Part shown: piece by piece, positions 18,274-28,452 of the stretch
Numbering within the stretch: position 1 is the stretch's first letter
Layout of the letters: each line of letters begins with the position of its first letter
Assembly (NCBI GenBank): GCA_021740785.1
Contig: JAIOZI010000018.1
Coordinates: 1 to 64,000 of the forward strand
Length of the DNA stretch: 64,000 nucleotides
Direction: 5' to 3'
DNA from: Melioribacteraceae bacterium
GTDB taxonomy: Bacteria > Bacteroidota > Ignavibacteria > Ignavibacteriales > Melioribacteraceae
Position numbers and translations under genes: made by a program
The notes under the pieces: generated by a model
Seen by the model: the letters and a program-made list of their open reading frames with translations, nothing else
What the model was told of the DNA's origin: nothing
The model's database searches: none

Positions 18274-21200
18274 ATGAAAAAAATTTCAGTAAGAATACAG
18301 GCATTTGTAATAATCTTTATCCTTATTTCTTTTGCTAATTATGAATTGAAAGCACAGCAAATTAGTATTAATAGGATAGATCAAATGCCGGATTTCCCAT
18401 CGCCTTATTTAATGCGTAATTGGGAAGAAGTTACACACGGCTACGATTCTTTCGTTTTTGATATAGATGCTTCCGGTCAATATCTCCCTCTAATATTTTT
18501 TCGATATAATACGGTAAACTATCCCGGTGATGTAAGTTTCGGGTTACACACGGTGGTCGGAACAACATCGCCTGAATCGGGCGAAGCTATAAATGTTATC
18601 CCCGCTGTTGTCGGTGCAGCTTTAACTGGAATAGATAAGAGCAATCAAAACGGTTATGATTGGGTGAGAATGTGCCGGGAGTATTTTAATAATCGTCCGG
18701 AAGAAAATGTTTATCTCAATCACCCGGTTTCCGAAAGCGGTGACGACTGGTGGTATGCCACGATGCCGAATGTATTCTTTTACCAGCTTTATGATTTATA
18801 TCCTGAGACAGATGATTTTTATTATCAATTAAGGAGCGTTGCAAGTCAATGGTTAACAGCAGTAGAAACGATGGGTGGAAGTGCAACGCCGTGGAATGTT
18901 CCGTTCATGGATTACCGCGGGTGGTATTTATCAACTATGACTCCTTACGAAGGGGGAGTTAAAGAACCGGAAGCAGCAGGAGCAATCGCTTGGTTATTAT
19001 ACAACGCTTACAAAGAAACGGGAGATGTAAATTTCAGAATTGGTGCCGAATGGGCGATGGAATTTCTCAACGATTATCCAACTAATCCAGCTTATGAATT
19101 ACAATTAGTTTACGGTACATATATTGCCGCGAAAATGAACGCGGAATTAGGAACAGAATATGATATTGAAAAAATGATCAACTGGTGCTTTGATGTTGGA
19201 CCTCTGCGTAATTGGGGAGCAATAGTCGGCACTTGGGGTGGACTGGATGTTTCCGGTTTGATCGGCGAAGTAAACGGTTCTAATGATTATGCATTCTCAA
19301 TGAACACCTTTGAACAAGCAGGGGCACTGCTTCCCCTTTTGCGTTATGATGATCGTTTCGCAAATGCGCTCGGAAAATGGACGCTTAATGCAGCCAATGC
19401 CGCCAGATATTTTTATACAGAATACTTACCTGCTAACAAACAGGATAGTGAAGAATGGGCATATCAATATGATCCTAATTCATTAATTGCTCACGAAGCG
19501 TTGAAGCAACTGAAGTTCGGAGTATCACCCTATGCAACCGGCGATGCAATTGACGGCGGATGGGGGAATACAAATTTAACTCTTTACAGCTCGTCTCATG
19601 TTGGAATATTCGGCAGTATAATTGACACAACAGAGATCGAAGGGATACTAAAACTGAATTTATTGATAACTGATTTTTTTCGAGATGATGCTTATCCAAC
19701 TTATTTGATTTATAATCCTTACGATATTCCGCAAACCATATCATTCGATGCTGGAAGTAATAACAGCGATATATATGAAACGACGACCAATAATTTCTTA
19801 ATGACTAGTGTTACAGGAATTGTTCAATTATCTATTCCGGCAGTTAGTTCTTATATAGTTGTAATAACCCCGGCTGGCGGAATTGCAACATACGATTACA
19901 ACAAGTTGTTGATAAATGATGTTGTCGTTGATTATTCGTCTGGGCAGACGGTTGATAATTTCCCACCCAGAATTAAAAGCTTAGCGTCCATTCAATATGA
20001 AGTTCTCAGGAATGATTCTGCGTTTATTTTCTGTACCGCTGTTGACAAGGATGGTGATAATCTTCAATATAACTGGGCATCGGATGCCGGTGTGATAACC
20101 GGTGAAGGTGCAAGTATAATATGGAAAGCACCAAGTGATACCGGCAGTTTTACAATTATTGTTGAAGTCAGCGACGGTAACGGAACGACGGATTTTGAGC
20201 AGTTAATAATCAATGTAATTGAGTATTATAATGAAGCGCCTGTGATAAATAATTTGGAAGCCGAACCTAGAAAAGTAGATCTTGGAGGAACCTCCGAAAT
20301 AATATGCATCGCTTCGGATGAGGACGGTGATGAAATAACATATGAATGGTCTTGTACAAACGGAATTATTACAGGCAGCGGAACAAATATAAATTGGACA
20401 GCCCCGGTAGAAGAAGGCAATTACTTTATAAAGTGCAAAGTGACTGATCCCACCGGGGAAAGCGATACCGATAGTATTGCTGTTGCTGTGCGTGATTTTT
20501 CAGATACACAATCCGGAAATTTGATTCTCTTTCTTCCCTTTGACGGGAATGCACAAGATGAAAGCGGAAACAATAATTCAATTACCGTAAATGGCGCTAT
20601 ACTAACTACAGACCGCTTTGATGAAGTACAGAAAGCATATAAATTCGATGGAATAAATGATAATATGCGCATTGTAAATTCATCTTTACTCAATTTTTCG
20701 AATTCTATAACGCTCAACTTTTGGATTTATATACAAGAGTTTTACGACAGAGAACAATATCCTATATCACACGGAAGCTGGGAGAACAGGTGGAAAGTAT
20801 CTATTTCCAATGATAGAATTAGATGGACAATAAATACAAGCGGTGGAATAACAGATCTTGATTCGGAAACAATCCTGGAAAAAAATAATTGGTACAATGT
20901 AACCGGCTATTATTCCGGGTTGGATTTAGAATTGTATATCAACGGAAAACTTGACGCATTTAAGTATTGGAACGGCGATATCAATTTTTCTCCAGTTGAT
21001 TTAACACTCGGTCAAACGGTTCCCGGGAATAATCAATACAACTTTAACGGTAAAATTGATGATTTACGACTGTTTGATTATGCCCTTTCATATCAAGAGA
21101 TAATTCAGTTCTATGATTTGGAAACATCCATAAAGAATGATGATGAAATAATCCCGGTGAATAACTTATTATATCAGAATTATCCGAATCCTTTTAACAG

Positions 21201-21435
21201 CCAAACCAGCATTAATTTCCGAGTTAAAGATTATTCGTTTGTAAACATAGATATCTTCAACGTTCTCGGTCAAAAAGTCGTAACTCTAATACAGGAAGAA
21301 AAAGCTCCCGGTTTTTATTCAACTATATGGAATGGTAAAAACAGCAGCGGGATAAAAGTAAATTCCGGCATTTACTTTGTTAGAATGAAAGCCGGAAATT
21401 TTATATCGGTAATTAAAACGGCATTGTTGAATTAA
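18274..21435 (+). CDS. T9SS-exported multidomain protein: helical catalytic-like domain, two PKD/Ig-like domains, LamG domain
   Basis: 1053 aa. Signal peptide (AFVIIFILISFANYELKAQ); residues ~30-550 form an aromatic-rich helical domain that resembles an alpha/alpha-toroid enzyme (DWWYATMPNVFFYQLYDLYP, GAIAWLLYNAYKETGD, WAMEFLNDYP). Two Ig/PKD-like repeats follow near 562-650 and 654-740 (DKDGDNLQYNWASDAGVITG and DEDGDEITYEWSCTNGIITG, obvious duplicates). A LamG/concanavalin-like domain spans ~749-920 (LFLPFDGNAQDESGNNNS). The T9SS sorting domain starts near 962 (YQNYPNPFNSQT). The likely role is surface binding or cleavage of the polysaccharide before uptake. No catalytic family was recognised. 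Confidence 0.75.
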   Translation: MKKISVRIQAFVIIFILISFANYELKAQQISINRIDQMPDFPSPYLMRNWEEVTHGYDSFVFDIDASGQYLPLIFFRYNTVNYPGDVSFGLHTVVGTTSPESGEAINVIPAVVGAALTGIDKSNQNGYDWVRMCREYFNNRPEENVYLNHPVSESGDDWWYATMPNVFFYQLYDLYPETDDFYYQLRSVASQWLTAVETMGGSATPWNVPFMDYRGWYLSTMTPYEGGVKEPEAAGAIAWLLYNAYKETGDVNFRIGAEWAMEFLNDYPTNPAYELQLVYGTYIAAKMNAELGTEYDIEKMINWCFDVGPLRNWGAIVGTWGGLDVSGLIGEVNGSNDYAFSMNTFEQAGALLPLLRYDDRFANALGKWTLNAANAARYFYTEYLPANKQDSEEWAYQYDPNSLIAHEALKQLKFGVSPYATGDAIDGGWGNTNLTLYSSSHVGIFGSIIDTTEIEGILKLNLLITDFFRDDAYPTYLIYNPYDIPQTISFDAGSNNSDIYETTTNNFLMTSVTGIVQLSIPAVSSYIVVITPAGGIATYDYNKLLINDVVVDYSSGQTVDNFPPRIKSLASIQYEVLRNDSAFIFCTAVDKDGDNLQYNWASDAGVITGEGASIIWKAPSDTGSFTIIVEVSDGNGTTDFEQLIINVIEYYNEAPVINNLEAEPRKVDLGGTSEIICIASDEDGDEITYEWSCTNGIITGSGTNINWTAPVEEGNYFIKCKVTDPTGESDTDSIAVAVRDFSDTQSGNLILFLPFDGNAQDESGNNNSITVNGAILTTDRFDEVQKAYKFDGINDNMRIVNSSLLNFSNSITLNFWIYIQEFYDREQYPISHGSWENRWKVSISNDRIRWTINTSGGITDLDSETILEKNNWYNVTGYYSGLDLELYINGKLDAFKYWNGDINFSPVDLTLGQTVPGNNQYNFNGKIDDLRLFDYALSYQEIIQFYDLETSIKNDDEIIPVNNLLYQNYPNPFNSQTSINFRVKDYSFVNIDIFNVLGQKVVTLIQEEKAPGFYSTIWNGKNSSGIKVNSGIYFVRMKAGNFISVIKTALLN

Positions 21436-21448
21436 CATAAACGGTGTG

Positions 21449-23950
21449 ATGATGTTTAACAAAATATCTTTACTTTTTGTCTTATTGTTTATCGCTGTAA
21501 TAAATCTATTTGCAGCCAATAATGATTCGCTGAAAATTGAATCGAAAAATGAAGTGAGTCAGATTGAAGTCGGAAGCCCGTTTGTGGGAATTGAAATTCA
21601 TAATAGTTTCCCGATGATTAATAGAATCAGTTTTTATTACCCTGTTGCCAACAGTATCGATGTAAGTGAAGATTATTGGAAAAGAGAAAATTATAGAATT
21701 ATGTCTATGGGATTAAAAATCGGAGATGAACCATATTTTGTTTTCGAAGAGGCACCGTGGAAAGTTATTCAAACACCATATGATGTGGAATTTTCAAAAG
21801 ACACTCTTGATTCGGGAATAAAAATAAAATATGAATTTTGCATGAACGAACCTGCTATGAGCGCTGAGTTTGTAATTGAAAATAAATCCGGTTCACCAAA
21901 AAATTATGAAATATGTTTACGGTATGCTGCTGTAATTCGCACAAGTCACACATATTCTCTGATCGATTCTGGAACTGCAAAAACAAGTACTGACAGCAGG
22001 CTAATTAATCTATTCTATGATTATGATGACACGGGTAATGCGCAAATATTCTTTTACAATGTTGGTGAAAAGCCTTTCAATTCGACTGTTAAATTCCAGT
22101 CCGAAGGGGAAGGAGATTGTTATTCAAAACCGGGAGTGACATTTGTATATAAAAAAGAGTTACAACCCGGCGAAACTCTTGATATAGTACAATTGATAGG
22201 TTCGGAAAAAATTGGGGAGTCTGAAGCAGTAATTGCCGGCTTAGAAAAAAATTATAAAAAAGAAATTGCTGAGTATGAAAATTATATAATAGAGAATTCT
22301 TCCAGCGGGCAAGTAATAAAAACTGGAAACGCGGTGTTTGATTTTACAACGGAATGGGCTTTGGCTGTATTAAAAACAAATGCTCATTACATCGATACGG
22401 ATATTGTGCCGATGCCCGCTCCAGCCGAGTATAACTTTTATTTTACGCACGATGCTTTACTGACTGATCTTGCAGCAGTAAATTTTGATTTGGAGAGAGT
22501 AAAAAATGATCTTACATTTATTCTCAAACATGCAGATGAGAATAATGTGATACCGCACGCCTATTATTGGAAGGACGGAAAATACGCAACAGAATATGCC
22601 GGAACTGAAAATTGGAATCACTTTTGGTTTACTATTCTCGCCGCTCGATATTTGAGGCATTCCGGTGATTATGAGTTTGCGAGGATTCTTTTACCTTATG
22701 TGCAGCAAAGTATAAACACTGCGCTGAAGAATAAAGAGAATAATTTAATGTATTCATTCCGGCCTGATTGGTGGGATATCGGAAACAATTACGGACCCCG
22801 CGCATATATGACAATCCTTGCCATTAAGGCGTTGCGAGAGTTTAATTATTTCTCCGCTGAGTTAAATACAGACAATGCTGAAATATTGCAATATAGTTCA
22901 ATCGCAGATTCTCTTCACAAAAACTTGATTAATGAATTGTGGAACAACGACTTAAATTATCTCACAAGTTATTTTGAAGACGGAACAGAAGATAAGCATA
23001 TTTATATGGGATCAATGCTCGCATCTCATTTTGAATTGTTAGATGATATGAGAAATGCTCAGTTAATAGAAACTGCCAGCAATTATTTACTTGATGAGAA
23101 TCTTGGCGTCTATACACTATTCCCAATGGATCTTCATGAACTTGTTGATTATATGGGCTTCGCCGGTAATGAAGCAGGGGAACCTTTTTATTATGCGAAC
23201 GGTGGAATTTGGCCGCACGGCAATGCGTGGTATGCTCTCGGGTTGATTAGTAATCAAAGGTATGATGAAGCCTATGAATTTATTAGGAAGATTATGACGT
23301 TGGATGGAGTGATTAATAGCCCAAACGGTCAGCCGGCAATGTACGAATATAGGATTAGTGATAAGTCGAACCCAGATCTTTACGGTAAAATTGATAAACC
23401 TCAATTTTTATGGGCAGGCGGATGGTATTTATATTCACTTTACAATCTTTACGGTATCCGGGAAAATGACTGGAATATTTCGATACATCCCTACTTGCCG
23501 AATGATTCGGATACGGTTAATCTTCATCTTACAATTGCCGGGAAGCTGGTCCCGATATCGATTTCCGGAAAAGGGGAATTTGTTTCATCTTTTTTAATTG
23601 ACGGACAAAACTCACCTTCATACATTATTCCTGATGATGATGAAGCACCAACTGAGATATCAATTGAACTTGGAAATCTTAATGACCCGATGATAACAAA
23701 AGCTAATACGAAAATAATAAATCCCGAATATTCGAGCAGTTCAAAAACACTTTCATTCTACACAAAATCTTTTTCGAGTAATAAAGTCCTGGTAGAAATT
23801 ATTTCTCCGATGCGGAGTAAAAATATTTTAATTGATGGTGAAAAATTAATTTCAATAGAAGAACATGATTTGAAAGAAGGTGTTCAAAAAATAATATTTG
23901 AATTTTTGCAGAAAGAGGAAGGAAATAAAATAGATATTAGTTTCAATTAA
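21449..23950 (+). CDS. Secreted six-hairpin glycosidase-like protein (glycogen-debranching/GH63-like architecture)
   Basis: About 833 aa. The start is one of GTG 21446, ATG 21449 or ATG 21452, all adjacent. A signal peptide (SLLFVLLFIAVINLFAAN) is followed by a beta-rich N-terminal domain (~25-270). A helical toroid begins near residue 295, with FYFTHDALLTDLAAVNFDLERV, HAYYWKDGKYATEYAG, WNHFWFTILAARYLRHSGDYEFA, SFRPDWWDIGNNYGPRAY, and YANGGIWPHGNAWYALGL. This layout matches the GH15/63/78/94-type clan rather than one family. The W-D-x-G and GIWPHG motifs are candidate active-site regions. It has no T9SS domain, so a periplasmic location is likely. It is 13 bp behind the LamG protein and 12 bp before the MsmX-like ATPase. 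Confidence 0.7.
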   Translation: MMFNKISLLFVLLFIAVINLFAANNDSLKIESKNEVSQIEVGSPFVGIEIHNSFPMINRISFYYPVANSIDVSEDYWKRENYRIMSMGLKIGDEPYFVFEEAPWKVIQTPYDVEFSKDTLDSGIKIKYEFCMNEPAMSAEFVIENKSGSPKNYEICLRYAAVIRTSHTYSLIDSGTAKTSTDSRLINLFYDYDDTGNAQIFFYNVGEKPFNSTVKFQSEGEGDCYSKPGVTFVYKKELQPGETLDIVQLIGSEKIGESEAVIAGLEKNYKKEIAEYENYIIENSSSGQVIKTGNAVFDFTTEWALAVLKTNAHYIDTDIVPMPAPAEYNFYFTHDALLTDLAAVNFDLERVKNDLTFILKHADENNVIPHAYYWKDGKYATEYAGTENWNHFWFTILAARYLRHSGDYEFARILLPYVQQSINTALKNKENNLMYSFRPDWWDIGNNYGPRAYMTILAIKALREFNYFSAELNTDNAEILQYSSIADSLHKNLINELWNNDLNYLTSYFEDGTEDKHIYMGSMLASHFELLDDMRNAQLIETASNYLLDENLGVYTLFPMDLHELVDYMGFAGNEAGEPFYYANGGIWPHGNAWYALGLISNQRYDEAYEFIRKIMTLDGVINSPNGQPAMYEYRISDKSNPDLYGKIDKPQFLWAGGWYLYSLYNLYGIRENDWNISIHPYLPNDSDTVNLHLTIAGKLVPISISGKGEFVSSFLIDGQNSPSYIIPDDDEAPTEISIELGNLNDPMITKANTKIINPEYSSSSKTLSFYTKSFSSNKVLVEIISPMRSKNILIDGEKLISIEEHDLKEGVQKIIFEFLQKEEGNKIDISFN

Positions 23951-23962
23951 TAGTGGGTGAAA

Positions 23963-25060
23963 ATGGCACAGGTTGAATTAAGAAATGTTTCGAAAATATA
24001 CAGCGAAGAAAAGAAAGTTGTCGATAATGTAAATTTTACTGTTGAAGACAAAGAGTTTGTTGTATTAGTGGGACCATCGGGATGCGGCAAATCAACCACG
24101 TTAAGAATGATTGCCGGATTGGAGGAAATTACAGAAGGGGAAATCTTAATTGATGGAGAGGTTGTTAATAATCAACCGCCAAAAGATAGAGATATTGCAA
24201 TGGTTTTTCAAAATTATGCTTTGTATCCGCATATGACTGTGTACGACAATATGGCATTTGGGTTAAAGCTTCGTAAATATTCGAAAGATGAAATTACTAC
24301 TAGAGTAGCTGAAGCAGCGAAAATACTTGGATTAGAAGAGTATCTTCATCGTAAACCCAAGGTTCTATCAGGCGGACAAAGACAAAGAGTCGCTGTCGGA
24401 AGAGCTATTGTCAGACATCCAAAAGTATTTTTATTTGATGAACCGTTAAGCAATCTTGATGCTAAATTAAGAGTACAAATGCGCACTGAAATTTCAAAGC
24501 TTCATCACCGGCTGGATGCAACAATGATATATGTTACGCATGATCAGACCGAAGCGATGACAATGGGGAATAGAATTGTTGTTATGAATAACGGCTTGGT
24601 TCAGCAAATTGATTCACCACTGCATCTTTACAATGAACCGGTAAATCATTTTGTTGGTGGATTTATCGGAAGTCCTGCCATGAATTTTTTGGAAGGTGTA
24701 ATTAATAATGAAGGTGCATTGACATTTTCCGTAAGTGAAAAAATTAATATAAAATTACCGGCGAGTTTTTCGAATAAATTAAATAGATTTATAAAGAATA
24801 AACTAATTCTCGGCATCAGACCTGAGCACTTTTCGCTTACAAGAATAAATAGTTCTGAGGAAGATTTTTTCATCGAAGCGATTATCGAAGTTATTGAGCC
24901 TTTGGGAAATGAAACATTTTTATATTTTACAATTCAAGATAAACAACAAGTTGCTAGAGTGGACTCAGATGCAAATGTAATAATAGGCAATAAAATCAAG
25001 CTCTTTATGAATAGTTCCAGAATTTATTTCTTCAACGAAAATGGAGATAGGATTGTCTAA
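23963..25060 (+). CDS. Sugar ABC transporter ATP-binding protein, MsmX/UgpC type
   Basis: 365 aa from ATG 23963, giving the family-typical N-terminus [13 protein letters not shown]; a GTG two codons upstream is the alternative. Walker [12 protein letters not shown]-loop [13 protein letters not shown], signature [15 protein letters not shown], Walker [17 protein letters not shown] and H-loop [12 protein letters not shown] are all intact. The C-terminal ~120 residues form the MalK-type regulatory/TOBE-like domain ([12 protein letters not shown]). It is the only sugar-type ATPase in the window and closes the same plus-strand gene series as the binding protein and permeases, so it very probably drives that importer. 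Confidence 0.92.
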   Translation: MAQVELRNVSKIYSEEKKVVDNVNFTVEDKEFVVLVGPSGCGKSTTLRMIAGLEEITEGEILIDGEVVNNQPPKDRDIAMVFQNYALYPHMTVYDNMAFGLKLRKYSKDEITTRVAEAAKILGLEEYLHRKPKVLSGGQRQRVAVGRAIVRHPKVFLFDEPLSNLDAKLRVQMRTEISKLHHRLDATMIYVTHDQTEAMTMGNRIVVMNNGLVQQIDSPLHLYNEPVNHFVGGFIGSPAMNFLEGVINNEGALTFSVSEKINIKLPASFSNKLNRFIKNKLILGIRPEHFSLTRINSSEEDFFIEAIIEVIEPLGNETFLYFTIQDKQQVARVDSDANVIIGNKIKLFMNSSRIYFFNENGDRIV

Positions 25061-25149
25061 TGCAGATCAAAATAACTGAAGGTTTTCTTGATTTTATCGA
25101 GCTGCAGAAATATCATTTGAAAAACTACGCACATTCATTCTCCATTTAA
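25060..25149 (+). CDS. Possible small ORF coupled to the ATPase gene (29 aa)
   Basis: An ATG overlaps the ATPase stop codon (TAATG) and opens a 29-residue frame, [20 protein letters not shown] then KNYAHSFSI, ending at TAA 25149. The tight coupling is suggestive, but the length is within chance and no RBS other than coupling is visible. It could also be the remnant of a truncated downstream gene, since the next gene runs the other way. Confidence 0.25.
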   Translation: MQIKITEGFLDFIELQKYHLKNYAHSFSI

Positions 25150-25156
25150 AATGCTA

Positions 25157-26347
25157 TTAATCTTCTGCTCTAAAAAGCATGAAAGGTATTATCATTAATA
25201 AAGCGAAAATTGTACCAGCAAAAAATACCCAATTGAGATTTCCGAATACATATACTAGTCCCATTATTACCGGTCCAAGTGTCTGTCCGAGACGAAGAAG
25301 CATTCCATTCATTGACATAAATGCAGCGCGGTATTCCATTGGAGCTATACTCGCCAAAAGAGATTGAACCGAAGGAATGTTAAGTCCCTGCCCGATTCCA
25401 TAAAGCACCACAACGAATGAAAGAGACCAGAAAGTATCTATAAATGGAATAATGAATAAAGCGAATCCATAAACAAGGTATGAGAAAATAATTAATTTTT
25501 TTTCACCGAAAGATCTAGAGAATCTTCCAAGCTGCGATGATACTATGCCGGTAGTGATTGACATAATAGACATCATAATACCAATCATGATAGGTTCGGA
25601 AGCGAATCTCCGATCAAGAAAAATTGGTATGTAGGTTAGGAATGATCCATATAATAATATAAATGTAACAACACTCCCAAGAAATAATATCAATGCATTT
25701 TTATCTTTTATACCGGCGAAAGCTGTTTTCAGATACAGTTTTAAATTTTGAGTTACTTTAGGTTCAGGGTTATCCAATTTATATAATACCAGCAATGCAA
25801 CCGGAATTGCAAATATGGGAAGAAAGAAAGGCATGTGCCATGAGATGTTTGCAAGTAAACCTCCAATAAAAGGATAACTTGCAGTAGCAATACTCAAAAC
25901 GCTTGCATTAAATCCCATTGCAGTTACACGATCTTTTCCCTTAAAAAGATCACCGATTAAGGTTACATTCAACGATCCCAGTGACGCAGCGCCAACTCCC
26001 TGTAAAAATCTAAAGATAAGCAACAATTCGAAAGTCGGAGCAAATGCACATAAAAAACCTGCAATACCAAATAAAAAGAGAGATGGAATCATGATTATCT
26101 TGCGTCCGATCCTGTCGGCAGCAACTCCCAAAACAGGTGTTAACAGTACGCCGGGCAAGGTGAAAAGGATTATCAACAGTCCTATTGCTTCTGCACTAAT
26201 ATTAAGTTCTCTTGTAATCTTAGGAAATGCCGGGGTTATACTTGATACTCCGAGAACAGCCATCAATGTAATGAGGTAAATTATTTTTAGATTTCGATCA
26301 AAAAATAGTTTTTGATTAGAAGAAGAATCAGTCATTGCACTATCCAA
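25157..26347 (-). CDS. MFS transporter, drug:H+ antiporter-like
   Basis: 396 aa with about 12 hydrophobic segments. The loop 2-3 signature of the major facilitator superfamily is present (GVAADRIGRKIIMIPSL), with GFLCAFAPTFELLLIFRFLQGVGAAS after it. The central loop (~195-215) and the second half are of standard length (SSQLGRFSRSFGEKKLI). Transported substrate is unknown; members of this type export drugs or sugars. It is transcribed convergently toward the mannan locus and is not part of that operon. A perfect 9-bp inverted repeat lies ~42 bp upstream of its start. Confidence 0.85.
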   Translation of the reverse strand: MDSAMTDSSSNQKLFFDRNLKIIYLITLMAVLGVSSITPAFPKITRELNISAEAIGLLIILFTLPGVLLTPVLGVAADRIGRKIIMIPSLFLFGIAGFLCAFAPTFELLLIFRFLQGVGAASLGSLNVTLIGDLFKGKDRVTAMGFNASVLSIATASYPFIGGLLANISWHMPFFLPIFAIPVALLVLYKLDNPEPKVTQNLKLYLKTAFAGIKDKNALILFLGSVVTFILLYGSFLTYIPIFLDRRFASEPIMIGIMMSIMSITTGIVSSQLGRFSRSFGEKKLIIFSYLVYGFALFIIPFIDTFWSLSFVVVLYGIGQGLNIPSVQSLLASIAPMEYRAAFMSMNGMLLRLGQTLGPVIMGLVYVFGNLNWVFFAGTIFALLMIIPFMLFRAED

Positions 26348-26388
26348 GAATCAAATTTCAGCTCGATAAATTCTAATGAGATTATACA

Positions 26389-26412
26389 ATATTTGAATCT
26401 AATTTCAAATAT
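26389..26412. promoter_or_regulatory. Candidate operator palindrome ATATTTGAA-N6-TTCAAATAT
   Basis: Perfect 9-bp inverted repeat with a 6-bp spacer in the intergenic region between the MFS gene (start at 26347) and the plus-strand T9SS gene (start at 26603). Size and symmetry fit a dimeric repressor site. The rest of this ~255-bp gap is AT-rich and holds no ORF or obvious RNA gene. Confidence 0.4.
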
Positions 26413-26602
26413 GGAATTACTCAGGTTCTTTGAAGCATGTCTTGACTTAGATCTCTGATTTGATAAAGGTATGGAAATCAACTGAAATGTGACTATATGA
26501 TTTCGCAATTGAAGGACATACTTTAAAAGATTGCTCACATATTTGAAAAATGCTATTTTAATAATCATTGAAACATTTCTTTATAACTTCCCGGAGTTAA
26601 GC

Positions 26603-28342
26603 ATGAAATCAATTCATACCAAGATATTTCTGACAATAATTTTAAGCCTTTTCTACGTAACAATTTTTAGTCAATGGACTGATGATCCATCACAGAACAC
26701 TCCGGTTGCACAAATTGGTGGTGATCAAACAATACCAAAGATGCAGTTAGCTTCAGACGGCAGCAGTTATTATTCATGGTATGATGACCGGGATGGAAAT
26801 TATTCAATGTACATGCAGAGACTAGATTCTTCAGGTAATCCAGCATGGGAAGAGAACGGAATACTGATCAGTAGCCACCCGCAGAATTCATGGTTAACTG
26901 ATTACGATTTAACTGTCGATAAATCCGGTAACGCGATATTGGTTTTTAATGATGTACGTGACGGCGGGGATTGGGACATGTTTGTTTATAAAATATCTCC
27001 AAGCGGTGATTTTTTATGGGGGAATGACGGTGTATCAATTTCACCTCCGGATAATAATTATTTTGAAGCTGCTCCTAAAGTATGTGTCACTGATTCCGGT
27101 AATGTTGTGGTTGCATGGCTCACGGAGGAAAACGGACAGTCAACCAGGCTGCAGAAACTGAGTCCTAATGGTGATTTGCTCTGGGGAGATGGAGTTTTAT
27201 TCACAAGCGACAGCAGTCTGATAACTGATGGATTAATTGTTCCTTCAGACGGTGATAATATAATAATGCTGTATAAAAATTCTACCGGTTCATTCCCTGC
27301 ATTGACTTCTGATTTGTATTTTCAAAAATTTAATTCGATTGGCGAACCCATGTGGATTGGTGGAATTGATATTTATTCGTTGGGCGGAATTCCCGGATTC
27401 AAAATACCGGGTATACTTTCCGATGGAAAAGGCGGGGCTTGGGCTTTCTGGGAACATCAGCCGGCTTTGGATCAATTCAATGTTGGTATCGGTCATATTG
27501 ATTCCAGCGGGAATTTATTAATTCCTCATAACGGGATTTATGTTTCAAACGATAATTCTAAACTTCACTTGTATCCATCAATAACAAGAACACAGCGAAG
27601 CGATAACTTATATGTGTTTTGGGTGACAGAAAACTATGATCAGAATCAATGGGGACTATCGCTTCAAAAAATCAGTGAAAATGGAAATCTTCTTTTCGGA
27701 AGATCGGCTAAGCAAATCAGATCTCTTGGATCAAAACCACTTGGCTTTGCATCATTAGCTGGAATTGACTCGATGGTTTTTATTTCATTTTTTGAAAGTT
27801 CATCACCTACTGCGAATGATGCTGCAGTTCTTACAACCGCAATTGATACTTCAGGCAATATTCTTTGGCCCGAAGTTATGGTGTCTTTAGCTGAAAATGG
27901 TAATAAAGATGATTTAATTATCAGAGCGAATAGCACTCAAGCAATACTAGCATGGAGAGATGAGCGTAACGATTTCGGCGATGTTTTTGCTCAAAACATT
28001 AATATTGACGGTACAATGGGCATCGTAACTGCTATTAATGATAATGACGCGGAAATACTTACCAATTACAGATTGCTTCTTTCAAATTACCCAAACCCGT
28101 TTAACCCATCTACAAAAATTTATTTTGAGTTACCTGACGTTGGAAATGCCGAATTAAAAATCTATTCAATTGACGGACAACTGGTAAGAAATTTATTTAA
28201 TAGTTCTCTCACAAAAGGCTCTCACATATTAGAGTGGGATGGTAAAAGCAATAACGGAAGTCTTGTCGCTTCAGGTAATTATTTTTGCGAATTACGATTT
28301 AAAGGATTGAAGAAAATACAGAAGATGGTTTTACTTCGGTAG
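26603..28342 (+). CDS. T9SS-exported repeat protein (propeller-like)
   Basis: 579 aa from ATG 26603, supported by GGAG at about -8 to -11 and a signal peptide (KIFLTIILSLFYVTIFSQW); the open frame continues upstream without such support. Residues ~30-480 hold repeating units of ~45-60 residues with DSSGNPAWEENGI, SPSGDFLWGNDGV, SPNGDLLWGDGV, SIGEPMWIGGI and DTSGNILWPEV, the look of a beta-propeller. The C-terminus is a T9SS sorting domain (SNYPNPFNPSTKIYFELPD). It is a surface-attached or secreted protein; no enzymatic motif was recognised. It is monocistronic and ends against a convergent gene. Confidence 0.82.
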   Translation: MKSIHTKIFLTIILSLFYVTIFSQWTDDPSQNTPVAQIGGDQTIPKMQLASDGSSYYSWYDDRDGNYSMYMQRLDSSGNPAWEENGILISSHPQNSWLTDYDLTVDKSGNAILVFNDVRDGGDWDMFVYKISPSGDFLWGNDGVSISPPDNNYFEAAPKVCVTDSGNVVVAWLTEENGQSTRLQKLSPNGDLLWGDGVLFTSDSSLITDGLIVPSDGDNIIMLYKNSTGSFPALTSDLYFQKFNSIGEPMWIGGIDIYSLGGIPGFKIPGILSDGKGGAWAFWEHQPALDQFNVGIGHIDSSGNLLIPHNGIYVSNDNSKLHLYPSITRTQRSDNLYVFWVTENYDQNQWGLSLQKISENGNLLFGRSAKQIRSLGSKPLGFASLAGIDSMVFISFFESSSPTANDAAVLTTAIDTSGNILWPEVMVSLAENGNKDDLIIRANSTQAILAWRDERNDFGDVFAQNINIDGTMGIVTAINDNDAEILTNYRLLLSNYPNPFNPSTKIYFELPDVGNAELKIYSIDGQLVRNLFNSSLTKGSHILEWDGKSNNGSLVASGNYFCELRFKGLKKIQKMVLLR

Positions 28343-28391
28343 TGAACTTAGGTTTCATGATTTCAAAATGATTGGCTGACCTTTAATAAAA

Positions 28392-28431
28392 ACGGGAATG
28401 AACTTAAGTTAGAAAATTAATTCATCCCCGT
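28392..28431. terminator. Bidirectional terminator hairpin
   Basis: ACGGGAATGAA (28392-28402) pairs with TTCATCCCCGT (28421-28431), 10 of 11 positions. It lies between two convergent genes. The A-rich stretch before it gives a T-run on the minus strand, and a weaker T-rich tail follows on the plus strand. Confidence 0.6.
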
Positions 28432-28452
28432 GTAATTATTCTAATATCCGGA

